A stretch of DNA of 64,000 nucleotides from Polyangia bacterium (lineage in GTDB: Bacteria; Myxococcota_A; Polyangia; Nannocystales; Nannocystaceae): NCBI GenBank assembly GCA_030430565.1, contig JAUIKS010000016.1, positions 1 through 64,000 on the forward strand, given 5' to 3'. The position numbers and the translations under genes were made by a program. The notes under the pieces were generated by a model that ran no database searches, was not told where the DNA came from, and was given only the letters and a program-made list of their open reading frames with translations. Positions 42,131 to 50,229 of this stretch are shown here, in pieces; the stretch's first letter is position 1; every line of letters starts with the position of its first letter.

Positions 42131-43900
42131 ATGCCCCTTACGCTCCCGCAGCACGACGACGACCCGCAGGCCCGCGCGCGCGCGAGGGCGAGTGAGCGCG
42201 CGCGCTACCAGTACGACTACCGAGACCGCGGCCTATGCTTCGTGCGCGAGCTGCCCCGGCGTGATCGCTTCAGCGCGCGCTACCTCCTCAAGGGGGCGGA
42301 GGCGGCGCTCGCCCTGCGCGCCAACCGGCGCGCGGCCGATATGCTCGAAGAGGCAAGTTCAATCGCCGCCCGCGGACGCGCCGCGCTCTCGCGGATCCGG
42401 GGCGCCCGCACGACGTCGGGGCTTCGCGCGGCCTGGCGGGCGCTGCGCGGGCGAGCGCGGGAGGACATCCCGCGCGGGTCTCGATCGCTTGATGACTACT
42501 TGGACATGTTCACGACGATGCCACGGCCCGCGATCTGCGAGCGCTGGCGCGAGGACTGGTGCTTCGCGTGGCAGCGCGTCGCCGGGCAGTGCCCGGTGAT
42601 CCTTCAGCGGCTCACCGCGCTCCCGTCGAAGCTGCCGGTCACCGAGTCGCACTTTCGCCGCGCGCGCCCCCGCGACCTCCACGGCCGCCACGGCCTCGCC
42701 GACGCGCTCGCGCGCGGGCGGCTGTTTATCGCCGACTACGCGCGCTTCGACGGCGCGGCGCCGGGGCGCACCGACGGGCGGCAGAAGTACGTCTACGCCC
42801 CGATCGCGCTGTACCTCGCGCTCCCCGATGATCCTGTCGGCCTCGCGCCGCTGGCGATCCAGTGCGCGCAGCGGCCCGGGCCGGCGAACCCGGTGCTCAC
42901 GCCCGCCGACGGCGAGGCCTGGCAGCTCGCGAAGCTCGTGGTGCAGACCGCCGACGAGAACCTCGAGGGCGTGCTCGTTCATCTCGGCTGGTGCCACATG
43001 GTCGCGCAGCGCTTCATCATCGCCGCGCTTCGCAACCTCGCGCCGTCGCACCCGCTGCGCCGCCTGCTCGAGCCGCACTTTGAGCACACGCTCGCGGTCA
43101 ACGACTACGCCCGCGACAACGTCTGCAGCGCGGGGGGCTCGCAGGACCGCCTGCTCGCGCCGACGATCGAGAGCCAGATCGAGCTCCTGCAGCGCTCGCT
43201 GCAGGAGCTGGACTACGACGATCTCAACCCCGAGCTGGAGCTCGCGCGCCGCGGCGTCGACGATCCAGAGACCCTGCCGATCTACCCGTTTCGCGACGAC
43301 GGCCTGCTGAGCTGGCGCGCGCTGCAGGAGTTCGTGCGCGGCTACGTGCGTCGCTACTACCCGCGCGACGAGGACGCGGCGCGCGACCACGAGCTGCGCG
43401 CGATGATCGAGGAGATCGGCGCGCCCGACGGCGGCCGGCTGCCGCGGCTCGTCGCGGGCGTTGATCGCGAGCGCGTCGCGGGCGTCGCCGAGCTGATCGC
43501 GCGCGTGCTGTACCGCCTCACGGTCTATCACGCCGCGATCAACGACTCGTCGATCGACTGGGTGAGCTGGGTCCCCAACCTGCCGACCGCCGGCTACGCG
43601 CCGATCCCCGACCTGCGCGCCCCCGTGCGCGAGGCGGACTGGCTGGCGATGCTGCCGCCGCCCGCGATCGGCTACGAGGCGCTCGACTCCGTCTACACGG
43701 TCGCGCAGCTGCGCCTCAATCGACTCGGGCGCTACCCCGCTGGGCACTTCACCGACCCGCAGGTGCTCGCGCTCGTGCGTCGCTTTCAGGCGCGCCTAGA
43801 GGCGATTGAGGGCACGATCGCCGCGCGCAACCGCGGTCCGCGGCCGCTGCCCTATCCGTACCTGCTCCCCTCGCAGGTCACCGCGAGCATCAATTCCTAG
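42131..43900 (+). CDS. Lipoxygenase 3 with a non-canonical C-terminus
   Basis: This 589-residue protein has ligands H284 and H289 (HLGWCH), H467 and N471 (YHAAIN). The chain ends ...VTASINS, so the terminal residue is Ser where the paralogs end in Ile; the carboxylate could still bind iron, but the change is unusual for the family. The helix after the distal ligands reads NDSSIDWVSW instead of the NFSQY/NYSQY of the other two. It may have altered specificity, be inactive, or use a hydroperoxide rather than a free fatty acid. The gap to lipoxygenase 2 is 24 bp, so it belongs to the same operon. Confidence 0.92.
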   Translation: MPLTLPQHDDDPQARARARASERARYQYDYRDRGLCFVRELPRRDRFSARYLLKGAEAALALRANRRAADMLEEASSIAARGRAALSRIRGARTTSGLRAAWRALRGRAREDIPRGSRSLDDYLDMFTTMPRPAICERWREDWCFAWQRVAGQCPVILQRLTALPSKLPVTESHFRRARPRDLHGRHGLADALARGRLFIADYARFDGAAPGRTDGRQKYVYAPIALYLALPDDPVGLAPLAIQCAQRPGPANPVLTPADGEAWQLAKLVVQTADENLEGVLVHLGWCHMVAQRFIIAALRNLAPSHPLRRLLEPHFEHTLAVNDYARDNVCSAGGSQDRLLAPTIESQIELLQRSLQELDYDDLNPELELARRGVDDPETLPIYPFRDDGLLSWRALQEFVRGYVRRYYPRDEDAARDHELRAMIEEIGAPDGGRLPRLVAGVDRERVAGVAELIARVLYRLTVYHAAINDSSIDWVSWVPNLPTAGYAPIPDLRAPVREADWLAMLPPPAIGYEALDSVYTVAQLRLNRLGRYPAGHFTDPQVLALVRRFQARLEAIEGTIAARNRGPRPLPYPYLLPSQVTASINS

Positions 43901-43937
43901 GTTGTCGCGGGGGCGCTCTCGGGCGCGCGATAGCTGA

Positions 43938-43943
43938 TACGCT
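43938..43943 (+). promoter_or_regulatory. Putative -10 box of a leaderless gene
   Basis: TACGCT ends 6 nt before the ATG at 43950, suggesting that the propeller lipoprotein is transcribed on its own rather than from the lipoxygenase operon. Confidence 0.45.
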
Positions 43944-43949
43944 CGCGTC

Positions 43950-45254
43950 ATGACTACGCCGCGGCGACTCGGTCCCCACGCTCGTCTCGCGCGACCCCTC
44001 GCGGTCGTCCTGCTGCTCGCCGCCGGCTGCGGCGACGACTCGACGAGCGTCTCGACGACCGCCGGGCCGAGCACGAGCGAGGCGAGCGCGGCGACGACCG
44101 CGGGCCCGGGGAGCACGGGCCCGGGGAGCACGGGGACCACGAGCGGCGCGACGGGCACGGGCACGGGCGGGCAGACGACGAGCACCGACGCCACGAGCAG
44201 CGGGACCGGTCTCGAGACGACGTCCGGCACGACCGAGGGCACGACGTCCGGCACGACCGACGGCACGGGCACGATGGGCGACGAGGTGTGCGAGTGCGTC
44301 CCGGGCAACGACCTGATCTACGTGCTCAGCGACGAGGACGAGATCTACACCTACGACCCCGAGCTCGACAGCTTCGAGTACCTCACCGACGTCATCTGTC
44401 CCGGAGAGCAGAACCCGTACTCGCTCGCGGTCGATCGCGCCGGGCTCGCGTGGATCCAGTACGCGAGCGAGGACGTATACACCTTTGATCCCGCGAATCC
44501 GGCCCCCTGTGAATTCGCGGGCGTGCTCGGGGGTCCCGAGGGCTTCGGCCTGTTCGGGATGTCGTTCGCGCCCGAGAGCAACCTCGATGTCTGCGATCGC
44601 CTGTTCCTCCACAGCTACAGCGGGAACGGGCCGTTCACCGAGGGCCCCGGGCTCGGTCAGCTCGGCGTCTTCGATCCCATGACCGACGAGCTCAGCGCGC
44701 TCGGGCCCGTCGACTACGACGGCGGCGAGCTGGCCGGGACCGGCGAGGGTCGGCTGTTCGCCTTCGCGGGCGTCGAGCCGGCGAAGCTCGTCGAGTACGA
44801 CAAAGAGACCGCGACGCCGATCGACACGCTGCCGCTCACGGGCCTGAGCAAGACGCGGGCCTCCGCCATGGCCTTCTACGGCGGCGACGCCTACTTCTTC
44901 ACCGAGGCGGTCGACACCACCTGCGTGCCGTGCCTCGAGGCCAACTGCCCGAACGCGTTCGCGGCGTGCCAGGACGACCCGGAGTGCGACGACGCGTTCC
45001 ACTGCTCCATCGAGCAGGGCGTCATCGAGGACCTGTGCGGCGGCTTCATGACGCCGGAGATGATCGAGTGCGCCTCGGAGACCTGCATCGAGGAGTGCTA
45101 CCCGGCGACGATCAACATCTTCAGCAAGGTGACGCGGCTCGACTACGACAACAGCGAGGGCAACGGGCAGGTGTTGACGCTGGTCAACCCGATGGCGCCC
45201 ACGCGGATCGTCGGCGCCGCGACCTCGACCTGCGCGCCCTACGTGCCGCAGTAG
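43950..45254 (+). CDS. Lipoprotein with beta-propeller-like repeats and a Cys-rich insert
   Basis: This encodes 434 residues. The signal AVVLLLAAGC gives a lipobox, followed by about 85 residues of Thr/Ser/Gly linker. From about residue 115 the protein shows repeated strand patterns ending in YDPELDSFEYL, YTFDPANP, GVFDPMTDELSAL and LVEYDKET, typical of a beta-propeller. Residues about 325-380 carry an insert with at least ten cysteines (CVPCLEANCPNAFAACQDD...), probably disulfide-stabilised, as seen in secreted myxobacterial proteins. It is probably exposed on the cell surface; the ligand is unknown. Confidence 0.82.
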   Translation: MTTPRRLGPHARLARPLAVVLLLAAGCGDDSTSVSTTAGPSTSEASAATTAGPGSTGPGSTGTTSGATGTGTGGQTTSTDATSSGTGLETTSGTTEGTTSGTTDGTGTMGDEVCECVPGNDLIYVLSDEDEIYTYDPELDSFEYLTDVICPGEQNPYSLAVDRAGLAWIQYASEDVYTFDPANPAPCEFAGVLGGPEGFGLFGMSFAPESNLDVCDRLFLHSYSGNGPFTEGPGLGQLGVFDPMTDELSALGPVDYDGGELAGTGEGRLFAFAGVEPAKLVEYDKETATPIDTLPLTGLSKTRASAMAFYGGDAYFFTEAVDTTCVPCLEANCPNAFAACQDDPECDDAFHCSIEQGVIEDLCGGFMTPEMIECASETCIEECYPATINIFSKVTRLDYDNSEGNGQVLTLVNPMAPTRIVGAATSTCAPYVPQ

Positions 45255-45267
45255 CAGCGAAGGGTCG

Positions 45268-45441
45268 ATGACGGTCGGGGCCCGGCTTCACGCGCGCTGG
45301 CGCGTCTGCGTCGCGCTCGCGGCGGCCGCGGTCCTAGGCGTCGCGTCGGGAGGCTGTGAGCGGCTGCGCCCGGGCGCGTGCAGCACAGGGCTCATCGAGC
45401 AGGCGACGACGACGCTGAGCGCGGCGGAGCCTAGCCGGTAG
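45268..45441 (+). CDS. Very small secreted peptide or lipoprotein (57 aa)
   Basis: This short frame starts with ATG after AGGG and encodes MTVGARLHARWRVCVALAA, a convincing signal peptide, then GVASGGC and about 27 mature residues with a second cysteine. Nearly all codons end in G or C. SGGC is a weak lipobox, so it may instead be an exported peptide. It begins 13 bp after the propeller lipoprotein and is probably co-transcribed. No family is recognised. Confidence 0.5.
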   Translation: MTVGARLHARWRVCVALAAAAVLGVASGGCERLRPGACSTGLIEQATTTLSAAEPSR

Positions 45442-45476
45442 CGCTCCCAGGCGAGCCGCCGGGGTGAGGCCTGCGC

Positions 45477-46133
45477 TCAGGCGCGCGACTGCGCGCGCTC
45501 GGCCGCGCGCGCCTGCTCGTAGCGCTCTCGCAGCGCCCGGTCGCGTCCGAGCTCGTTCATGACCTTGGCGTTCTCGGGCGTGATGCTGACGCCCTCGACG
45601 ATCGTGCACTCGACCGTCCAGGCCCAGAAGTCGATGATGCTCTTGAGCAGCTCGTCGTCTTCGTCCTCGGGCTCGAGCTCGCCGAGGAACATCTCGTACA
45701 TGCGCTTCGAATAGCGCCGCAGATCTTCGTAGCCCGGCTTCGACAGCATCTCGTCGAGCTTCTCGACGATCTCGTGGTCCTCGTGCTCAAACAGCTCGAC
45801 GATCGAGAACGGGTGAATCGGGTGGAGCTGACCGCTGTCCTTGAACTCCATCAGCGCGCCCGTCAACGTGTGACCGTAGCCGCAGTATCCACAGCCAGCC
45901 ATCAGCGCCGCCAAGCCGATTAAGGTCTGGGTGTTCGCCCCGCCGAAGATCGCGCTCGTGTTCTTGACGAACTTGTCGATGAACTTGATGTAGCGGAGGA
46001 AGCCGCGCACACCCATGAAGCGGATGGCTTCTTCGACCACCGCGTCGTGTTCGAAACCGGTCGAGGCCTTGTAGACCCGACGGAAGACGGCGAACGCGAG
46101 GCGCTCCGAGAACGAGAGAGGTTTGGGGTTCAT
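45477..46133 (-). CDS. AhpD-like alpha-helical CxxCxxxH protein (module 2)
   Basis: This 218-residue paralog of 14993-15670 has the same motif as CGYCGYGHTLTG (C81, C84, H88). The flanking MGVRGFLRYIKFI, ANTQTLIGL, GQLHPIHPFSI and CTIVEGVSITPEN match the first copy closely, so both come from one ancestor. The shared C-x2-C-x3-H motif suggests disulfide-based peroxide or lipid-hydroperoxide handling, by analogy with AhpD. The ATG overlaps the stop of the STAS-like gene (ATGA), as in module 1. It converges on the small lipoprotein gene. Confidence 0.78.
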   Translation of the reverse strand: MNPKPLSFSERLAFAVFRRVYKASTGFEHDAVVEEAIRFMGVRGFLRYIKFIDKFVKNTSAIFGGANTQTLIGLAALMAGCGYCGYGHTLTGALMEFKDSGQLHPIHPFSIVELFEHEDHEIVEKLDEMLSKPGYEDLRRYSKRMYEMFLGELEPEDEDDELLKSIIDFWAWTVECTIVEGVSITPENAKVMNELGRDRALRERYEQARAAERAQSRA

Positions 46134-46573
46134 CCCCGCCTCCTCTTCTCGGCGTACACGGCGATCTCGGGGCTGCGGGTGTTGAGCTGCTCAACGCGCC
46201 CGATCGATTCGTCGAGCCAGTCGACCGCTTGGTGTTGTTTGGCGAACGGTCGCGAGAGCGTGTCGCCCGAGGTGTGGACGATCCACAGGGCGATGCCGCG
46301 GATTCGCGGACGTGACGCGATGTAGGCGGTCCGAAGCTGCCTGGACGCGATATCGCTCTGAATCCGCTGCATCGTCTGGCGAGCGCCGAGATCGATGCGG
46401 CGGACCTTTCGAAGGTCCCACAGGACGCCGTGTCGTTGGTCGTGCCGCTCGATGGCCTCTCGAACATCCGGCTCGATGCGCTTGAGCTCCTCCTCCGTCA
46501 GAGACCCGCCGAGGCAGATCGTCGTGTGACGATCACCCGAACTGGATATCTCGATGGAAAAGTCCACGCTCAC
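46130..46573 (-). CDS. STAS/SpoIIAA-like protein (module 2)
   Basis: This encodes 147 residues from a GTG with AAGGA upstream. It is clearly paralogous to 15667-16110: VLWDLRKVRRIDLGARQTM and RTAYIASRPRIRGIALW...HTSGD...RPFAK...DWL...SIGRVE are shared. It overlaps the AhpD-like gene by 4 nt. The domain X-peroxidase gene lies 235 bp upstream on the same strand, so the three may form one operon. The regulatory or partner-binding role is inferred from the STAS pattern. Confidence 0.68.
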   Translation of the reverse strand: MSVDFSIEISSSGDRHTTICLGGSLTEEELKRIEPDVREAIERHDQRHGVLWDLRKVRRIDLGARQTMQRIQSDIASRQLRTAYIASRPRIRGIALWIVHTSGDTLSRPFAKQHQAVDWLDESIGRVEQLNTRSPEIAVYAEKRRRG

Positions 46574-46808
46574 GCCCGCGTTCCTTGAGGATTCACTCTA
46601 CCGCACCGTGTTGGTTGCGAGACAAGAAATGTCGCGTCGGCGCCTGAAAAATTTTTTAGAAGCCGGCGCGGGTCCGCGCCTTCGGAGTCAAACTCGGAGC
46701 GGTTTCTGACGCGCGATCCCGAGTGTAGCGAGGATGCACAGATCAGCGCGGGGCCGCGCTCGCCTGGTGGCGAGGCGGCTCCGCGCGACGACGCTGTCAG
46801 GGCAGCGC

Positions 46809-49085
46809 TCAGGGGACCGGCGGCGCGTCCATGCCGACGCCCGGCGCCGGCCACTGGAAGGTGGTCCCGCACTCGACGGGAGGCTCGTACTGGAAGAGCG
46901 AGTCCTCGGGGTGGGGCTTGGGCCAAGCGCCGGTGTAGGCGATCATTACGTTGTCGCGCGCCGCGAGGTAGTCGGGCTTGGGGAACGGTTCGTAGCTCGT
47001 CGAGATCATGAACGGGCCGCGACCCTCGTTGTTCTGCTCGATGAAGTCATCGAAGGACATCGCCTCCGACGCCGGCAGGCCGCCCTGCGTGTAGTAGAGC
47101 TCCAGGTCGTCCGGCACGAAGATGTTGCGAGGCAGCTGCGTGAAGATCGCGCCGGCCGAGCCGAGCATGTCGAGCATGTTGTCGTACTCGTACTCGAAGT
47201 GGACCTCGGCCAGGAGCGTCTCTGGGTCGGACTCGAAGAAGTCGGAGCAGAGCATCTGCACGCCGGGCAGGTCGACCGGGAAGGCCGAGGGCGGGAGCTC
47301 CGAGGGCTCCACGTCGAACTCGCTGCCGATCAGGTCGCCGGTGACGCCGTCGTAGTAGAACTTCGAGATCTTGTTGAACGCGCGCGGGGCGATCCAGAGC
47401 TGGAAGCGGCCGTCCTCGACGCAATCGGGGTAGCTGTTGTACTCGGTGTTCGGCGAGTAGTCGTAGCAGATCGTCGGCCGGTGCGGCAGCGTCAGCGTGC
47501 CGTCGATGACCAGGGTGTTGGCGTTGCGATCGTAGTTGACGGTGAGCTGACTGTCGGAGTCGCACATCTCGGGCGTCTGGATCTGAATCTCGCGGAACAG
47601 CGAGCCCGGCAGCTCCATGTCCAGGGTCATCGAGCCGTACCGGTTCTCCGCCTCGACCGGCACCTCGAGCTCCGCCACCGGCAGACCGCTCGGGACGCTC
47701 TCAGGGATGGTGTCGAGCAGCTCCTGGCTGTCCGGGTCGGTCAGCGCTGCCATGAAGTCCATCATCTCGTCGACGCGGTTCTCCCGGAAGTCGGCCTCCT
47801 CCTCGAGGATCGGGCTCAGGTGACGCAGGACCGCGTCGTTGGTCGGGATGATGGTCTCCTGCAGGAGCGGGTCGATCTGCGTCGAGTCCCAGTTCAGCAG
47901 CGAGGTCGCGGGGTCGAGGTAGTGGCGGACGAAGTCCTCCAGCTCGGTGAACTGACCGGCGTGGCCGTAGGGGCCGGTGAGCTCGACGTTGCGCAGCGGC
48001 GCGGAGCGGAAGCGGTAGAAGTCGCCTGGGTCGTCGGTCTCGTTGTAGCGCCCCCAGTCGTCGGTGAGCGTGACGCCGTCGTTCTTGCCCGGGCCGAACT
48101 GCGGCAGCGCCGTGTTGTGGAACTGCTCGTCGGAGAGCGAGCTGCCGGCGTGGCAGGTCGAGCACTTCGCCTTACCCAGGAAGTGGTTGGCGCCGAGCAG
48201 CGCCGAGACGCTCATCGCCTGGTCGTCGCCGCGCAGCATCTCGTCCCAGGGCGTGTCGTTGGCCTCGAAGGCCGCGATCTGGAAGCCGGCGAGCGCGTTC
48301 GCGGCGTGGGCGAAGGTCATGTCCTCGAAGTCGGTGCCCGGGTAGGCGGCCTCGAACAATTCGACGTACTCGGGGATCTGGCCGAGGCGGTTCATAAGGG
48401 CCCCCCAGATGCCGATAAAGTCGGAGTCCGCGAGTCGGGCGATCTCGTTCTCGCCGACGGCGCCGCGCATCTCAGCGCGCGAGGTCACGGGGAACATCGC
48501 CTGAGCCGAGACGGCGCCGAACTCGAAGACGTCGATCATCTCCTGCGTCAGCTTCTCGCGTGCCGGCGTGTCGAGGACCCCGTCCTTCACGTTGACGCGG
48601 CCGTCCCAGAACATGGTGTCCAGGTCATGCAGGTTGAACAGCCCCGGGGCGTTGCGCGGGATAAAGATGTCGTGGGGGTGCGTGCGGTCGGAGCCGAGCC
48701 CGGCGCCGCCGACCCCGATCGACAGACTGAGGTTGTCGTCGGTCGCGAGCGAGGGGTGATGACAGGTCATGCACGAGACATCGCGGTTACCGCTCAGCTC
48801 TTTGTCAAAGGCCAAGGCCTGGCCGAGCTCGATGAGCTCCTCGCGGACCTCGGGCGCGTCGGGCAACGCCTCGATCCCTTGCGTCTCGGCGCGGAAGCGG
48901 ACGAAATTGGCGAGGAGCGTCTGGAACAGCCCATACCCGCCGCCGCGGTACTCGGGGTCCTCGCCCTCGATGAGGTCGAACTCATCGACGAATTGATCAT
49001 CGCCCCCAATATCCGCGCAGCCGCTAACGACCGCGAGCATCGAACAAAACGCGACTACACTGTACCCTTTTCCAACCCGTAACAT
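46809..49085 (-). CDS. Di-heme cytochrome c peroxidase fused to domain X (lipoprotein)
   Basis: This encodes 758 residues. The signal peptide ends VVSGC (Cys 23). Residues about 75-460 are a bacterial di-heme peroxidase (CcpA/MauG type) with heme sites CMTCH (105-109) and CSTCH (308-312), plus PRNAPGLFN, FWDGRV and LTGPYGHAGQF as family landmarks. It would reduce H2O2 or another peroxide, or oxidise a substrate, in the periplasm. Residues about 485-750 are domain X, shared with the lipoprotein at 16278-17408 (HRPTICYDYSPNTEYNSYPD, VEDGR, LIGSEF, PVDLPGVQMLC). This fusion is not part of the usual peroxidase architecture. The start at 49085 is set by GGAGG 7 nt upstream. Confidence 0.9.
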   Translation of the reverse strand: MLRVGKGYSVVAFCSMLAVVSGCADIGGDDQFVDEFDLIEGEDPEYRGGGYGLFQTLLANFVRFRAETQGIEALPDAPEVREELIELGQALAFDKELSGNRDVSCMTCHHPSLATDDNLSLSIGVGGAGLGSDRTHPHDIFIPRNAPGLFNLHDLDTMFWDGRVNVKDGVLDTPAREKLTQEMIDVFEFGAVSAQAMFPVTSRAEMRGAVGENEIARLADSDFIGIWGALMNRLGQIPEYVELFEAAYPGTDFEDMTFAHAANALAGFQIAAFEANDTPWDEMLRGDDQAMSVSALLGANHFLGKAKCSTCHAGSSLSDEQFHNTALPQFGPGKNDGVTLTDDWGRYNETDDPGDFYRFRSAPLRNVELTGPYGHAGQFTELEDFVRHYLDPATSLLNWDSTQIDPLLQETIIPTNDAVLRHLSPILEEEADFRENRVDEMMDFMAALTDPDSQELLDTIPESVPSGLPVAELEVPVEAENRYGSMTLDMELPGSLFREIQIQTPEMCDSDSQLTVNYDRNANTLVIDGTLTLPHRPTICYDYSPNTEYNSYPDCVEDGRFQLWIAPRAFNKISKFYYDGVTGDLIGSEFDVEPSELPPSAFPVDLPGVQMLCSDFFESDPETLLAEVHFEYEYDNMLDMLGSAGAIFTQLPRNIFVPDDLELYYTQGGLPASEAMSFDDFIEQNNEGRGPFMISTSYEPFPKPDYLAARDNVMIAYTGAWPKPHPEDSLFQYEPPVECGTTFQWPAPGVGMDAPPVP

Positions 49086-49665
49086 CGACAAACCTCCAAT
49101 AACCACCACTAATTGGTTTGATGGAGGCGCATGCAGAAGTCCACGCGCGCGGCGGATTTTTCGGGTGCGACGGGGGGCACGTCCTGAGCCGCTGTGACGG
49201 CCTGTGCGCGCAGCGGAGACCGACGCGCACATCGTCGAGTCGCGCGGAGGATTAAGATGTCTTCTAAAACATGTTCTTTTGCACTTTAGAGAAACGACGA
49301 GGTAGCGACTCGTGACGCGAAGGAGCACACCTGCACCCGCTGTCACACCGCCCCCCGCGGCCTCAAAGCCGCGTCGGAATTTGTTGCCGTGTATAGCGAA
49401 ATTTGTGCGCAACAGGCGCTTTCGGGCGTAGCTCTAAAAATACGTCACTTTAGAAACTGTCAGCGGATCACGTCTAGTTTCGTGAAATGCGTGCGTCGCG
49501 TGGCGGAAGAATTTTCATTAAAAAAATTTCATTTTCGAATCGAAGAGATCTCCGAAAATCGTCGACTTTGGGCTGCTGCGCGCGCGAATTCGGGGTGATA
49601 GCTATCGGGTACTGTCACACATTGAGTCGAATGTTCGTAGTCTGCCACCCCCATACGCTGTCAGA
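49086..49665. other. Intergenic region with AT-rich patch and a palindrome copy
   Basis: No gene is supported. It holds the palindrome copy at 49257-49272, an AT-rich segment at 49380-49570 with several A/T runs, and further regulatory-looking sequence up to the end of the decayed kinase gene. Its low GC content compared with the surroundings is notable. Confidence 0.45.
49257..49272. promoter_or_regulatory. ATGTC-N6-GACAT palindrome, one mismatch
   Basis: ATGTCTTCTAAAACAT differs from the perfect form in one half-site base and continues GTTC. It is 172 bp upstream of the peroxidase start. Confidence 0.4.
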
Positions 49666-50191
49666 TTATTGCTGTTTGAGGTCACTCCCCCCCAGCTCGA
49701 TTCGTTGTAGGAGCGCCGTGAGCAACGCCGCGGGCCGCGCGGGTACATCGAAGGGCTCGCCGAGCGCTGCGCCGCGGGCTCGCGCGAGCGCAACGCGTTC
49801 TTCCTCGACGGTGCGCAGCGCAAACGCGAGCTCATCGAGCGCGTGACTCGCCTCGAGCGTGGACGCGACGCAGGTTCTCGTCGTGTGGGAGGGTCAGCCG
49901 AAAGCTGCGAAATGTTTCGCCCGGGACGTCCGCGAGGAGACGATGGCGCGGCGCCGCGAGCTCGTCCGGGTCGGTCCAGAGGTGGTTGATGACGAGGTGG
50001 CGGTAGCCGTAGCGGCGGTGGTGTGCGGCGAGCAGCGCGACGGTCGCGTGTAGGTGCTCCCGCTCGTCGGCGTGCGGCGGGTTGGCGGCGGTGAGCCGAT
50101 CACCGTCGAGGCCGTCGATGGCCTCGTAGAGCGCCGCGGAGAGGATCGACTTATCGTCCCCGAGCGGTCCATTAAAGATGAGGATCGTGAC
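49666..50191 (-). pseudogene. Decayed P-loop nucleotide kinase-like gene
   Basis: The minus-strand frame reads VTILIFNGPLGDDKSILSA..., which resembles the Walker A region of small kinases (GPxGxGKS/T) but lacks key glycines. It continues HLHATVALLAAHHRRYGYRH and INHLWTDPDEL..., typical of a small ATP-binding kinase family. There is no ATG or GTG at the expected start, where GTC stands. Near 49855-49872 the coding signal jumps by one base into another frame: ASTLEASHALDELAFALRT...GEPFDVPARPAALL...LLQRIEL, ending with TAA at 49666. Missing start, altered P-loop and frameshift together point to a pseudogene, unless the assembly is wrong there. Confidence 0.65.
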
Positions 50192-50229
50192 GCTCCGTGG
50201 GTCGACGCGGCGAGCTGCCCCACGACGTC

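Noticed and set aside
46574..46808. Gene between the module 2 STAS-like and peroxidase-X genes
   Set aside because: Frames in this 235-bp gap are short and have no recognisable protein features; it is treated as spacer.
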